This document shows positions 25,166-33,687 of a stretch of DNA of 64,000 nt, one piece after another. This DNA comes from Nitrospiraceae bacterium (GTDB lineage Bacteria; Nitrospirota; Nitrospiria; Nitrospirales; Nitrospiraceae). Every line of letters starts with the position of its first letter. The stretch's first letter is position 1. A model generated the notes under the pieces. It was not told the DNA's origin. It was given only the letters and a program-made list of their open reading frames with translations, and searched no databases. The position numbers and the translations under genes are program-made. The stretch spans positions 1-64,000 of the forward strand of contig JABFSG010000005.1 in NCBI GenBank assembly GCA_013140715.1, read 5' to 3'.

Positions 25166-26344
25166 ATGGGCGCGCATCTGCATTTCGACTGTTATTCCGG
25201 TATCAGCGGCGACATGATCCTCGGAGCGCTTGTGGATGTGGGGGTTCCGTTTGCCGGCTTGGTGAGCGGGCTAAAACGGCTTCGACTTTCAGGAGTCACG
25301 CTCCGGAAACGGCGGGTGCAACGAGGGGCGATCCATGCTACGAAAGTAGATGTCGTGATTACGTCAGGGTTGCGCAAGCCTCTCTCGCTTCATCGGATCC
25401 ACACGATCCTCTCTGCCAGTCGAATTCCCGATAAGATCAAGCAACAAAGCCGGTCGGTGTTCGATCGATTGGCCGAAGCGGAAGGGCACGCCCATCGTGT
25501 GGCCAAGAATCATGTCCATTTCCATGAAGTGGGGGTCCTGGATTCATTTGTCGACATTGTCGGCGGCTTGATGTGCTGCGATCTGTTGGGCGTGACTCGT
25601 GTGACGGCCTCCCCTGTGAATGTGGGGGCTGGGACGCTGCAATCGGCCCACGGAATTCTGCCTGTGCCAGGTCCGGCGGTCGCCATTCTGGCGAAAGGGA
25701 TTCCCATATATAGTGCAGGCCCTGCCCGGGAACTCACAACACCGACCGGCATGGCATTGTTGCGCACGCTGACATCGGAGTTCGGCTCCATGCCGGTGAT
25801 GATGCCGACCGGCATTGGCTATGGAGCGGGCGATGCTGACCCCGCAGACTGGCCGAACGCCTTGCGTGTGTTGCTTGCGAAGCCCTCATCCCGAGGAGTG
25901 CGCGAACAGGATACTATATTGCAGCTCGAAACCAACCTCGACGATGTGAATCCACAAATGTACGAGTATGTGATGGAACAGTTATTCTCCTGTGGGGCGC
26001 TGGATGTTGCGCTCGCGCCGGTCATCATGAAACGTGGACGACCAGGCATTGTGTTGACCTGCCTTGCGCCTCCGGCTCAGCTGGATGAGATTCTGGACGT
26101 CTTGTTTCAGGAAACGACATCGTTGGGAGTCCGGGTCCGTGAGGTGACGAGACAGATTCTTCCCCGGCGTTTCGTTTCGGTGAAGGTGCGTGGGGGAGTC
26201 GTCCGGATCAAGATCGCCGATGTGAGCAAGACGGCGGCCAAAGCGGCTCCGGAATATCTCGACTGCAAGCGAATTGCCGAGCGAACGGGCCGTCCCCTCA
26301 ACGATGTGATGGAAGAAGCGCGTGGCGCTTATCGGCGCGCGTGA
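25166..26344 (+). CDS. larC: Nickel-pincer cofactor nickel insertion protein LarC
   Basis: 392 aa in one uninterrupted frame, so no programmed frameshift is needed as in Lactobacillus larC. Signature regions are HLHFDCYSGISGDMILGALVD at the N-terminus, NHVHFHEVGVLDSFVDIVGG (His-rich metal site), ELTTPTGMALLRTL, and the C-terminal ETNLDDVNPQMYEYVMEQLF. LarC is a CTP-dependent cyclometallase that installs nickel into the pincer nucleotide. The next gene starts in the stop codon (GTGA overlap), linking it to a cation exchanger. A nickel regulator and a TonB receptor lie further along at 48-51 kb. Confidence 0.93.
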   Translation: MGAHLHFDCYSGISGDMILGALVDVGVPFAGLVSGLKRLRLSGVTLRKRRVQRGAIHATKVDVVITSGLRKPLSLHRIHTILSASRIPDKIKQQSRSVFDRLAEAEGHAHRVAKNHVHFHEVGVLDSFVDIVGGLMCCDLLGVTRVTASPVNVGAGTLQSAHGILPVPGPAVAILAKGIPIYSAGPARELTTPTGMALLRTLTSEFGSMPVMMPTGIGYGAGDADPADWPNALRVLLAKPSSRGVREQDTILQLETNLDDVNPQMYEYVMEQLFSCGALDVALAPVIMKRGRPGIVLTCLAPPAQLDEILDVLFQETTSLGVRVREVTRQILPRRFVSVKVRGGVVRIKIADVSKTAAKAAPEYLDCKRIAERTGRPLNDVMEEARGAYRRA

Positions 26345-27345
26345 CGGTCCTCCTCTACAGCCTCCTTTTCCTCGTTTCCGTCGCAGTGACGTTGGGCGCC
26401 TGCACACTTTTTACCAACGCCATCGAATGGGTGGGCAAGCGTTTCAATCTGTCCGAAGGCGCGGTCGGCGGTGTGTTGGCCGCCATCGGGACCACGCTGC
26501 CTGAAACGTCGATTCCCATCATCGCTATTTTTTTTGGGGCTAGCCAGGCTGAAGTGGAAGTGGGGTTGGGCGCGATTCTCGGCGCTCCCTTCATGCTCAG
26601 CACATTGGTGATTCCCATCTTGGCCATCTTACTGGTGGTCTATGCCGGGCTTAGAAAGCGAACCGCCGTCTTCCACTTGAACTATCGCGATGTGAAGGGC
26701 GATCTTTCTTTCTTTGTGGTTGCCTACAGCGTAGCGCTGGCCTGTGTCTTTATTCCGTCTCGGCTGGTGCATGCGATAGCCGCCGTCGGCTTGATGGGGC
26801 TCTACCTCTACTACGTCAAGGTGAAGTTCAGCCAGACGGATGAGGAGGGGAGCGAGGGTGGGCTTGACCCGTTGTTCTTTGCGAAAAAATCCGCCATTCC
26901 GTCGTTTGGCATCATCGGCCTTCAAGCGGTCATTGGCTTGGCCGGTCTCGCGCTCGGCGCGCATCTCTTCGTGCTCGCAGCAGAAACGATTGCGGGAGCC
27001 TTGTCGATTTCTCCATTGATCCTGGCCCTCCTCATCGCACCCTTGGCGACCGAGTTGCCCGAGATGTCGAATAGTTTTCTCTGGCTCTATCGAAAGAAGG
27101 ATCGCTTGGCGGTTGGGAACGTCACGGGTGCGATGGTCTTTCAGGGTACCATTCCCGTTGCGATCGGGCTCCTGGGGACAGAGTGGGTACTGGCGCCGAC
27201 GCCGCTCATTACCATGGTGCTTGCAGTGACGGCCTCTACCTTCTTGTTGGCACAGGCTGCGTGGGGTGGTCTCTGGCGACCCTGGTTGCTAGGCTGCAGC
27301 GCCTTCCTTTATATAGGATATGCGGTGTATCTCTATGGTTGGTGA
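26341..27345 (+). CDS. Ca2+/Na+ (cation/H+) exchanger, CaCA superfamily
   Basis: 334 aa with about ten hydrophobic segments. The two inverted alpha-repeats of the family are clear: GGVLAAIGTTLPETSIPII near residue 40-60 and LIAPLATELPEMSNSFLWL near 225-245, each with the acidic residue of the ion site. A hydrophilic loop (about 160-180) separates the halves. It acts in the inner membrane to extrude Ca2+ or a related cation. A GTG start overlaps larC by 4 nt. Co-transcription with larC may be chance or may point to divalent metal handling; nickel specificity cannot be inferred. Confidence 0.85.
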   Translation: MTVLLYSLLFLVSVAVTLGACTLFTNAIEWVGKRFNLSEGAVGGVLAAIGTTLPETSIPIIAIFFGASQAEVEVGLGAILGAPFMLSTLVIPILAILLVVYAGLRKRTAVFHLNYRDVKGDLSFFVVAYSVALACVFIPSRLVHAIAAVGLMGLYLYYVKVKFSQTDEEGSEGGLDPLFFAKKSAIPSFGIIGLQAVIGLAGLALGAHLFVLAAETIAGALSISPLILALLIAPLATELPEMSNSFLWLYRKKDRLAVGNVTGAMVFQGTIPVAIGLLGTEWVLAPTPLITMVLAVTASTFLLAQAAWGGLWRPWLLGCSAFLYIGYAVYLYGW

Positions 27346-27358
27346 GCGGTTTAACAAT

Positions 27359-27464
27359 AGTTATTTGGTTTGTCTGGTTTGTTTAGTTTGTTTGGTTTCA
27401 ATGGGAGCAGATCAATGAAGACACAACCAAACAAACCAAATGAACAAAATAAACCAAATAAACA
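27359..27464. repeat. Family A palindrome, copy 4 (right arm is coding in pdxA)
   Basis: Left arm TTTGGTTTGTCTGGTTTGTT, centre containing GGGAGCAGATCAATG, right arm AACCAAACAAACCAAATGAA. The pdxA start codon and its ribosome binding site sit in the loop and the first dozen or so codons are the right arm. Confidence 0.92.
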
Positions 27465-28467
27465 CGGGCGCGAGACGCGCCCGCTTCTTGGAATCACGAT
27501 GGGCGATCCGGCTGGGATCGGCCCGGAGGTGATTGCGAAGGTCCTGGCAGGCAGAGCCTTGCATCGTCTCTGTCGCCCGCTGGTTATCGGCTCGTTTCCG
27601 GTGATGCAGCAGACGGTCAAGAGTCTGAAGCTCAAGTTGAGCGTCGTTCGTGTGGAGGATCACGAGCCCATGCCTCCACGGCCAAACGTTCTCGCTGTGC
27701 TGGACCCGCTCGACCATCCCCTTGGGCGGTTCTCGCGTGGAGTTGCAGCGGCTGAAACTGGTGCTGCGTCCGTGCTGTTTATTAAGAAAGCTGTGGAGCT
27801 GGCACAGCTTGGCTGCATCGACGGTATGGTCACTGCCCCGATCAACAAAGAAGCGATCAACATGGCAGGCTGTCATTTCCCCGGCCATACGGAACTGCTG
27901 GCAGACCTGACTAAGACGGAAGAATCCGGCATGATGATTATCGGCGGACCGCTCCGAATCATGTTTGTGACGACCCACGTTGCGATCAAGGACTTACCGT
28001 CGCTTCTCACCCAGGCCAAGATCGAAAAAGCTATCAGACTGGCCCATCTGGCCTTGAGGAATCTGTTTGGGGTTAAGAAACCGAGAGTCGGTGTCGCCGC
28101 GTTGAACCCCCATGCAGGCGAACATGGACTGTTCGGAGACGAAGAGGCGCGGGTCATTCTCCCGGCTGCTCGTGCGGCACAGGCCCAGGGTATTCGTGCC
28201 AGCGATCCCCTGTCGGCCGATACGCTATTTGGCAAGGCCGCGAGGGGGGAGTACGACGCGGTGGTGGCTTTGTACCACGATCAGGGGCTCATTCCCTTGA
28301 AGCTTGTCGCATTCGGTACCTGCGTGAATCTGACGGTGGGATTGCCGATCATTCGTACCTCGGTGGATCACGGAACTGCGTTCGATATCGTGGGGAAGGG
28401 CATTGCAGACCCTGGCAGTTTGATTGAGGCAGTGAAGCTGGCTGCCACGTTGGCCAAAAGATGTTGA
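27415..28467 (+). CDS. pdxA: 4-hydroxythreonine-4-phosphate dehydrogenase
   Basis: 351 aa. The start is ATG 27415, with GGGAG 9-10 nt upstream. The first 17 or so residues (KTQPNKPNEQNKPNK) are encoded by the repeat arm, and the conserved enzyme begins at PLLGITMGDPAGIGPE. Other family marks are VTAPINKEAI, GHTELLADLT (metal His), NPHAGEHGLFGDEE and YHDQGLIPLK (metal His). It oxidises 4-phosphohydroxy-threonine in DXP-dependent pyridoxal-phosphate synthesis, in the cytosol. No other in-frame start retains the first beta strand, so the repeat-encoded leader is probably translated. rsmA follows after a short hypothetical gene; a pdxA-ksgA neighbourhood is also known in enterobacteria. Confidence 0.95.
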   Translation: MKTQPNKPNEQNKPNKHGRETRPLLGITMGDPAGIGPEVIAKVLAGRALHRLCRPLVIGSFPVMQQTVKSLKLKLSVVRVEDHEPMPPRPNVLAVLDPLDHPLGRFSRGVAAAETGAASVLFIKKAVELAQLGCIDGMVTAPINKEAINMAGCHFPGHTELLADLTKTEESGMMIIGGPLRIMFVTTHVAIKDLPSLLTQAKIEKAIRLAHLALRNLFGVKKPRVGVAALNPHAGEHGLFGDEEARVILPAARAAQAQGIRASDPLSADTLFGKAARGEYDAVVALYHDQGLIPLKLVAFGTCVNLTVGLPIIRTSVDHGTAFDIVGKGIADPGSLIEAVKLAATLAKRC

Positions 28468-28470
28468 GAG

Positions 28471-28566
28471 GGTTGGTTTGTTTTGTTTGTTTGGTTGTCA
28501 GAAACCTCAACTAAACAAACCAAAAAACCAAATAAACTAAATAAACCAGATGAACCAACCAAACCA
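28471..28566. repeat. Family A palindrome, copy 5
   Basis: Arms GGTTGGTTTGTTTTGTTTG and AACTAAACAAACCAAAAAAC with the centre GTCAGAAACCTC. It lies between pdxA and the small gene at 28585. Confidence 0.92.
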
Positions 28567-28584
28567 GATCAACAGGACCTATCG

Positions 28585-28911
28585 ATGACCAATCAATCGG
28601 GCGCGGCAAGTGACATGCTTCAGAAGCAATTGAAGGAATTGGACCAGATTTTTCAGGACACCATAGAAACGCTCAATATTGCCTCTGGAACTGAACGGGT
28701 GATGAAGTGGAGAGCCAGAACCATCGCGCTTATCAGTGAGTCTGTGGGCCAGAAAGAAGGGCAGAAGTTTGCGGCCCTGCAACCGGGGCCTTCTTTTACC
28801 AACGATCTGGTCGAGGAGTTTACCGATCTCATCGACTATTTCAGAGCTCCGCTGGCCGATCTGGCGAAACAGCAGCTACAACCCTCTCCTCCTCCTTCCG
28901 GCGGGAATTGA
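28585..28911 (+). CDS. Small helical protein of unknown function
   Basis: 108 aa from ATG 28585, with AGGA 7 nt upstream; the frame is open through the preceding palindrome, but that part is not a credible start. The protein is mostly helical (MLQKQLKELDQIFQDTIETL, then NDLVEEFTDLIDYFRAPLAD) and ends in a Pro-rich tail (PSPPPSGG). There is no signal or membrane segment. I do not recognise the family. It sits 3 nt before rsmA and is surely co-transcribed with it, so a role linked to translation or only passenger status is possible. Confidence 0.7.
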   Translation: MTNQSGAASDMLQKQLKELDQIFQDTIETLNIASGTERVMKWRARTIALISESVGQKEGQKFAALQPGPSFTNDLVEEFTDLIDYFRAPLADLAKQQLQPSPPPSGGN

Positions 28912-28914
28912 CCG

Positions 28915-29718
28915 GTGCCGATCCCCGACTTCCCTCCGCCCATCAAACGGCTCGGCCAAAATTTTCTGATCGATCCCAACATCGTGCGCAAAATCGTTTC
29001 GTTGGCAGGACTAGCCTCCAGCGACTATGTGCTGGAAATCGGTCCGGGCCGCGGTATCTTGACAGAGGCGCTGTCCCGTGCGGCCGGTCGTGTCACAGCG
29101 GTCGAAGTGGATCCACGGCTGCATACCTATCTCGAAACCAGGCAGGCGGAACTCCCAAATGTTGAGCTGGTCTGTGAAGACGCGCTGACCTATCCGGTCG
29201 AGATCCTGCCGATGGGCACGGTTGTCGTTGCCAATCTGCCCTACTATATTTCGACGCCGTTGCTCTTCAGGTTGCTCGATCAGCGTGATCGCTTCCCTCG
29301 TATGGTCCTCATGCTTCAAAATGAAGTGGCAGATCGATTGGTGGCCAAGCCTGGAGGGTCAGATTATGGGGTGCTCTCGGTCATGGCGCAGTACGCGGCA
29401 GAGATCACTAAAGCCTTCCGCGTCTCGGCACAATGCTTCAGGCCCAGGCCGGATGTTGGTTCTGCGGTGGTCTTGTTGCGAACAAAAACTCGGAGAGCAC
29501 TAAGCTCCGAGGAAGAACCAAAGTTCGCCGCGCTGGTGAAAGCCTCCTTCGCTCACCGGCGCAAGACGCTCGTCAACTCACTCAAGGACGAAGGATACGA
29601 TCAGAAGTCAGTAACGGAAGCATTGAACTCACTCAACCTCTCTCTACCCGCCCGTGCTGAAATCCTCTCAGTCGCCCAGCTCATCGAGTTGACCCGCCGG
29701 ATACCATCTTCAGCATAG
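28915..29718 (+). CDS. rsmA: 16S rRNA dimethyladenosine transferase RsmA/KsgA
   Basis: 267 aa from GTG 28915. Family marks in order are LGQNFLIDPNIVRKIV, the SAM site VLEIGPGRGILTEAL, the catalytic NLPYYISTP, and FRPRPDVGSAVV followed by FAHRRKTLVNSL in the C-terminal domain. It dimethylates two adjacent adenosines in helix 45 of 16S rRNA late in 30S assembly. Start spacing of 3 nt from the previous stop implies coupling. Confidence 0.97.
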   Translation: MPIPDFPPPIKRLGQNFLIDPNIVRKIVSLAGLASSDYVLEIGPGRGILTEALSRAAGRVTAVEVDPRLHTYLETRQAELPNVELVCEDALTYPVEILPMGTVVVANLPYYISTPLLFRLLDQRDRFPRMVLMLQNEVADRLVAKPGGSDYGVLSVMAQYAAEITKAFRVSAQCFRPRPDVGSAVVLLRTKTRRALSSEEEPKFAALVKASFAHRRKTLVNSLKDEGYDQKSVTEALNSLNLSLPARAEILSVAQLIELTRRIPSSA

Positions 29719-29723
29719 GAAGC

Positions 29724-29868
29724 TAGTGTAGTGCGTCTTACGCTTCTTGACATATCCTGTTCGCCCTGAGCTTGTCGAAGGGCTCATGGTTCCGATGGTT
29801 TCCGTTCATGCTTCGACAGGCTCAGCACGAATGGTGTGTAAAGCCATTTCTGACGCACTGCACTAGCA
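29724..29868. repeat. Nested palindromes downstream of rsmA
   Basis: Outer arms CTAGTGTAGTGCGTC / GACGCACTGCACTAG enclose an inner pair CCCTGAGCTTGTCGAAGGGC / CATGCTTCGACAGGCTCAG, a hairpin sequence known as a dispersed repeat in many bacteria. The remaining 29869-30077 has no assignable gene; a short Y-A-E-E-M-E-E-I-L-type frame at about 30013-30060 may be a decayed C-terminus. Confidence 0.75.
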
Positions 29869-30077
29869 AAGTTATGTTAGATGGTTCGAGCAGCTCGCAG
29901 TGCGCTTTCGATACTTCAGGTAAATTGTTCGAATTCCGTTTCGGGAGCTTTCTCAGCAGATCATCTCGCACCTAAACTGCCGCTTCTTTTGCAAGTCTAT
30001 TCTCTGGATTTGAATATGCTGAGGAGATGGAAGAGATCCTGGCTCAGTTTTCTCAGTAGGGAGGGGCATCCTCTCTC

Positions 30078-30503
30078 TCAATCCGTCATTTCCTTCTGAG
30101 CGGCAAGCAGCCTCAAGAAATCTGCTAGCCGAAGAATTTTAACCCGTTCATATTGCATCAGAGCCAGCAGCTGTCGGTCGCCTGTGACGATGAAGTCTGC
30201 CTGGGCTTTTACGGCGCATTCGAGAATACGGTTGTCAGGTTCATCGCGTACCACTCGGAGGCGAGTGCCGCCCGCAACGACAGTGGCGACATGGCTGATT
30301 GCCTGTACCAATGTCCGGGCTTTTTCTTCAGACCATTCAAATTTATTTTGGAGAACAGTGGCCGTCTCGGTGAGGATGGGCACAGAGGTGAAGAGCTCGA
30401 AACGATCGTGAATCGCGCCAAGGTATGCGTCTTCTGCTTGGCCACCTGGAATGGCGAAGGCCGACACATAGATGTTGGTATCGAATACCACCCGCACGGT
30501 CAA
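30078..30503 (-). CDS. PIN-domain toxin (PIN_3-type TA toxin)
   Basis: 141 aa. Acidic metal-site residues are all present: Asp8 (VVFDTNIYVSAF), Glu46 (ILTETATVL), Asp90 (DEPDNRILECAV) and Asp109 (VTGDRQLLAL). The D-E-P-D-N-R block and the length place it in the putative toxin-antitoxin PIN family common in Nitrospira and cyanobacteria. It overlaps its upstream antitoxin gene by 4 nt, so the pair is co-translated. It appears intact. Confidence 0.88.
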   Translation of the reverse strand: MTVRVVFDTNIYVSAFAIPGGQAEDAYLGAIHDRFELFTSVPILTETATVLQNKFEWSEEKARTLVQAISHVATVVAGGTRLRVVRDEPDNRILECAVKAQADFIVTGDRQLLALMQYERVKILRLADFLRLLAAQKEMTD

Positions 30504-30745
30504 CGGCCCTGAAATACGAGGGCCTCAACGTCGGCTTCCGTTAAGACGCTCTTCTTTCGAGCCTGCTTTGCGCCATATCGCTGCAGCGCCAAAAACTCAT
30601 TCTCCCGGCGGCGCTGTTCGTAGACAGACACCATTTCTCGGAAGAGCTGACTCTTGTTCTTTGCCTCAGCTTTGGCAAGCTTCTCAAACTTGGTGGCCAA
30701 CTCTGAAGGGACCGACAGGGTTACGGGAACACGCCCACGTTTCAT
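30500..30745 (-). CDS. RHH-type antitoxin of the PIN pair
   Basis: 81 aa with GAGGTGAT ahead of the ATG. RVPVTLSVPSELATKFEKLA followed by KNKSQLFREMVSVY is a ribbon-helix-helix. The C-terminal KKSVLTEADVEALVF probably binds the toxin. The upstream region 30746-30963 is shared with the divergent ftsK promoter region. Confidence 0.85.
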   Translation of the reverse strand: MKRGRVPVTLSVPSELATKFEKLAKAEAKNKSQLFREMVSVYEQRRRENEFLALQRYGAKQARKKSVLTEADVEALVFQGR

Positions 30746-30963
30746 AGATCACCTCACTGTATGACAAAATCATACAATGGACATAATGGGCTGGTCAACG
30801 CAAAGTTTGTCGCCCAGATGGATTGGTTGGTTTGATATTGAGCCTGAACTGGCAGGGGTGGAAGACGGAGTTGTGTGCCGAGTGAGAAAAACACCTTGTC
30901 CCATCGGATGATCGCTCGGCTGATCGTTTGAATTGATCGATTCCCTGTGCTAGCATCGCGCTC

Positions 30964-33378
30964 ATGGCTGTCACCACTTCGGCCAAGCGGGGCGAGGCCC
31001 GCGGTGCCGCGTCCCCCCCATCCCATATCAAACGAGAAGTGATCGGAGTCGTCCTGATCGCGTTGGCGCTCTTGACGCTTCTCAGTCTGCTGTCCTTTGT
31101 GTCGGGGGAACTCAAAACCGGGACCTCTGCGACGTCTCCATCCAGAAACCTCATCGGTTCGGTCGGGGCATTTTTTGCGTCTACCATTTTCTGGTCGATC
31201 GGTGCGGCAGGCTATATGTTTCCGGTCCTCCTTGGCCTCATGGGTGCCCGCTGTTTTACGCAGGACAACCTGTCGATCCGTCTGAGAAACGCCGGGGCCT
31301 CTCTGGCGGCATTGCTGTTTCTCGCGGGCTTTCTCCATCTCGAAGTCACGGGGGTGCCGACTGTTTCTAGCGGCCTGATTTATCGAGGCATGGCGGGAGG
31401 CGTCTTCGGGCGAATAATGGCCGAGAGCTTACGCATCTATTTTGCGAGTACCGGCGCCCACATTTTGATCATTGCGGGATTCCTGGTGTCGCTCCTCTTC
31501 ACGACATCCCTTTCTCTGGCGGCGATCGCTCAGCGGATTCCCGGTTTAGGCAATTGGATGTTCAACAGGGCCCGTGCCTTGATGCCTGACCGACCGGTGG
31601 AAGAATCCGTTTCTGAACCCCTTCGGAAAACCAAACAGAGATCGTCGAAATCTATCCGTGCGGTCATTGAAGAGGCGCTGCCTGAGGCGGCTGGGGAGCC
31701 GGAATTGGATTGGCCGGTCATTCAGCCGTCGCGCCAACCGGCTTTCGAACCGGTTGAGCCGGTCGAATCAGAGCCGGAGCCGCAGATCGTTGTCGCTCAG
31801 GCCAAGGCGGGAGACTATATCTTGCCGGATCCGGCCCTGCTCTTGAGTGAACCTTCAGGCCCGCTCGGACGTGTGACGGAAGAGGAAATCAAGGCGCAAT
31901 CGGATGTCCTGACTCGTGCCCTGCTCAGTTTTGGCATCGCCGGGAAAGTCACGGAGGTTCGTCCCGGGCCGGTTGTGACGATGTACGAGTTCGAGCCGGC
32001 GTCTGGAACCAAGGTTGCGCGCATTGTGAACCTGGCCGACGATTTGGCCTTGGCGCTGAAGGCGATCAGCCTCCGGATTGTCGCGCCGATTCCAGGAAAG
32101 TCGGTTGTAGGGATTGAGGTGCCGAACCTCTATCGCGAGACTGTGTCCATGAAAGAAGTGATGACCAGCGACGCATTTTCACGCGCCAGATCGAAGCTCA
32201 GCTTGGCCTTGGGGAAGGACATTTTCGGAGCCCCTCTGATTGCCGATCTGAAAACGATGCCGCATTTGCTGGTTGCCGGCGCCACAGGGGCAGGGAAAAG
32301 TGTCAGCCTCAATACGATGCTGCTGAGCCTGCTGTTTTCGGCTCGACCCAATGAGGTCAAGCTGCTCCTGATCGACCCCAAGATGCTCGAATTTCAAACG
32401 TACGACGGCATTCCCCATCTGCTGCGTCCGGTCATTACCGACCCAAAATCAGCGGCTCGCGGACTCAGTTGGGTCGTCGCGGAAATGGAGCGGCGCTACA
32501 AATTGCTTGCCGAGGCGGGAGTGAGAAATATCGATGCCTACAATCGAAAGGTTTCAGGAGGGCAGGGGGTGTCCGAGGTAGACTCGGCGGCCAAGTTGGA
32601 GCAGCCGGAATTGCCCATCCAGTTTCTACCTGAAGAGGAGCGGCTCTCTGCCGGAGAAACGACACTTCAGGATGGCAGTCCCGGATCGTTCTTGCCGCCG
32701 CCGACTCCACCGGAACCCTTGCCCTATATCGTCGTGATGATCGATGAGTTGGCGGATCTGATGATGGTGGCACCGAAGGAAGTGGAAGACAAGATTGCGC
32801 GTTTAGCGCAAATGGCCCGTGCGTCAGGCATCCATCTCGTGCTGGCGACCCAGCGTCCGTCGGTCGATGTGTTGACCGGTTTGATTAAGGCGAACTTCCC
32901 GGCCCGCATCGCATTTCAAGTCTCGTCGAAGACCGATTCGCGCACCATTCTGGATGCCAACGGCGCGGAAGCGCTCCTGGGTCGTGGGGACATGCTCTAT
33001 CTGGCCTCTGGGACCGGGCGCCTCATGCGGGGGCACGGGTCGTTTGTCTCGGACGACGATGTCCGCCGCGTGGTCGAGTTTGTGAAGGATCAAGCCAGAC
33101 CTGCCTATAATCAGGAACTGCAGATCGCCTTGAAGCAGGAAGAGGCAAAAGAGGAAGAGGCGTTGGACGAGGTGTACGAACAGGCGAAAGAACTCGTGCT
33201 GACGACCGGACAGGCGTCTGCATCGTTGATTCAGCGACGGCTGCGGGTGGGGTATCCTCGGGCAGCCCGGATGATCGAGCAAATGGAGGCAGATGGCGTT
33301 GTCGGCGCTGCTGGCCGCGATGGACGGAGAGAGGTGGTTGGACGGCGAGGGCCGGTAGGAGCAGGAGAAGAAGCATGA
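30964..33378 (+). CDS. ftsK: DNA translocase FtsK/SpoIIIE
   Basis: 804 aa. Four or five N-terminal membrane helices (about residues 25-190) lead to a short linker. The motor has the Walker A motif GATGAGKS (about 438-445), the Walker B region YIVVMIDELADLMM, and ARASGIHLVLATQRPS. A C-terminal winged-helix gamma domain follows (about 735-795, GQASASLIQRRLRVGYPRAARMI), which reads polar chromosomal sequences. It pumps DNA through the division septum toward dif and activates XerCD. The linker is short compared with E. coli FtsK. An insertion of about 60 residues (QGVSEVDSAAKLEQ to PPPTPPEPLP) lies just before Walker B, as in several non-enteric homologues. Confidence 0.96.
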   Translation: MAVTTSAKRGEARGAASPPSHIKREVIGVVLIALALLTLLSLLSFVSGELKTGTSATSPSRNLIGSVGAFFASTIFWSIGAAGYMFPVLLGLMGARCFTQDNLSIRLRNAGASLAALLFLAGFLHLEVTGVPTVSSGLIYRGMAGGVFGRIMAESLRIYFASTGAHILIIAGFLVSLLFTTSLSLAAIAQRIPGLGNWMFNRARALMPDRPVEESVSEPLRKTKQRSSKSIRAVIEEALPEAAGEPELDWPVIQPSRQPAFEPVEPVESEPEPQIVVAQAKAGDYILPDPALLLSEPSGPLGRVTEEEIKAQSDVLTRALLSFGIAGKVTEVRPGPVVTMYEFEPASGTKVARIVNLADDLALALKAISLRIVAPIPGKSVVGIEVPNLYRETVSMKEVMTSDAFSRARSKLSLALGKDIFGAPLIADLKTMPHLLVAGATGAGKSVSLNTMLLSLLFSARPNEVKLLLIDPKMLEFQTYDGIPHLLRPVITDPKSAARGLSWVVAEMERRYKLLAEAGVRNIDAYNRKVSGGQGVSEVDSAAKLEQPELPIQFLPEEERLSAGETTLQDGSPGSFLPPPTPPEPLPYIVVMIDELADLMMVAPKEVEDKIARLAQMARASGIHLVLATQRPSVDVLTGLIKANFPARIAFQVSSKTDSRTILDANGAEALLGRGDMLYLASGTGRLMRGHGSFVSDDDVRRVVEFVKDQARPAYNQELQIALKQEEAKEEEALDEVYEQAKELVLTTGQASASLIQRRLRVGYPRAARMIEQMEADGVVGAAGRDGRREVVGRRGPVGAGEEA

Positions 33379-33655
33379 GATGGTATGGGGTCGCTAAGGC
33401 GCTCTCCTTGCTCGTGCAACGCGCTGTCTCGGAAGACCCTCGTTGGACACGCGCAGTAGGGAGCACCTCAGCGACCCCATTAGGCCCGGTGATGGTGGGA
33501 CCGGCTCGTGTGTATGTCGGTTCTCGCGCCAGCGCCGTTCCTCAGCGCTGAGGAGGTGTGAGGGGAGCGGAGGGGCATTGCTGTGCTCGCAGAACGCGCA
33601 CGATGAAACTGTGCTCGTTCGATGCGCGCAATGACACCTCCCCTGCCCGCTCCAT
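33379..33655. repeat. Family C palindromes (two copies)
   Basis: Copy one has arms GGTATGGGGTCGCTAAGGCG / CACCTCAGCGACCCCATTA around a core of CTTGCTCGTGCAACGCGC and CTCGTTGGACACGCGCAGT. Copy two (about 33545-33655) has GAGGTGTGAGGGGAGCGG-like arms around GCTCGCAGAACGCGCACG and TTCGATGCGCGCAAT. The same core recurs at 35.8, 43.9-44.2, 52.6, 53.8-54.1 and 62.5 kb. No gene lies in 33379-33687. Confidence 0.8.
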
Positions 33656-33687
33656 GCAAGAGAGTTACAGTGAGGGACATGCTCCTG

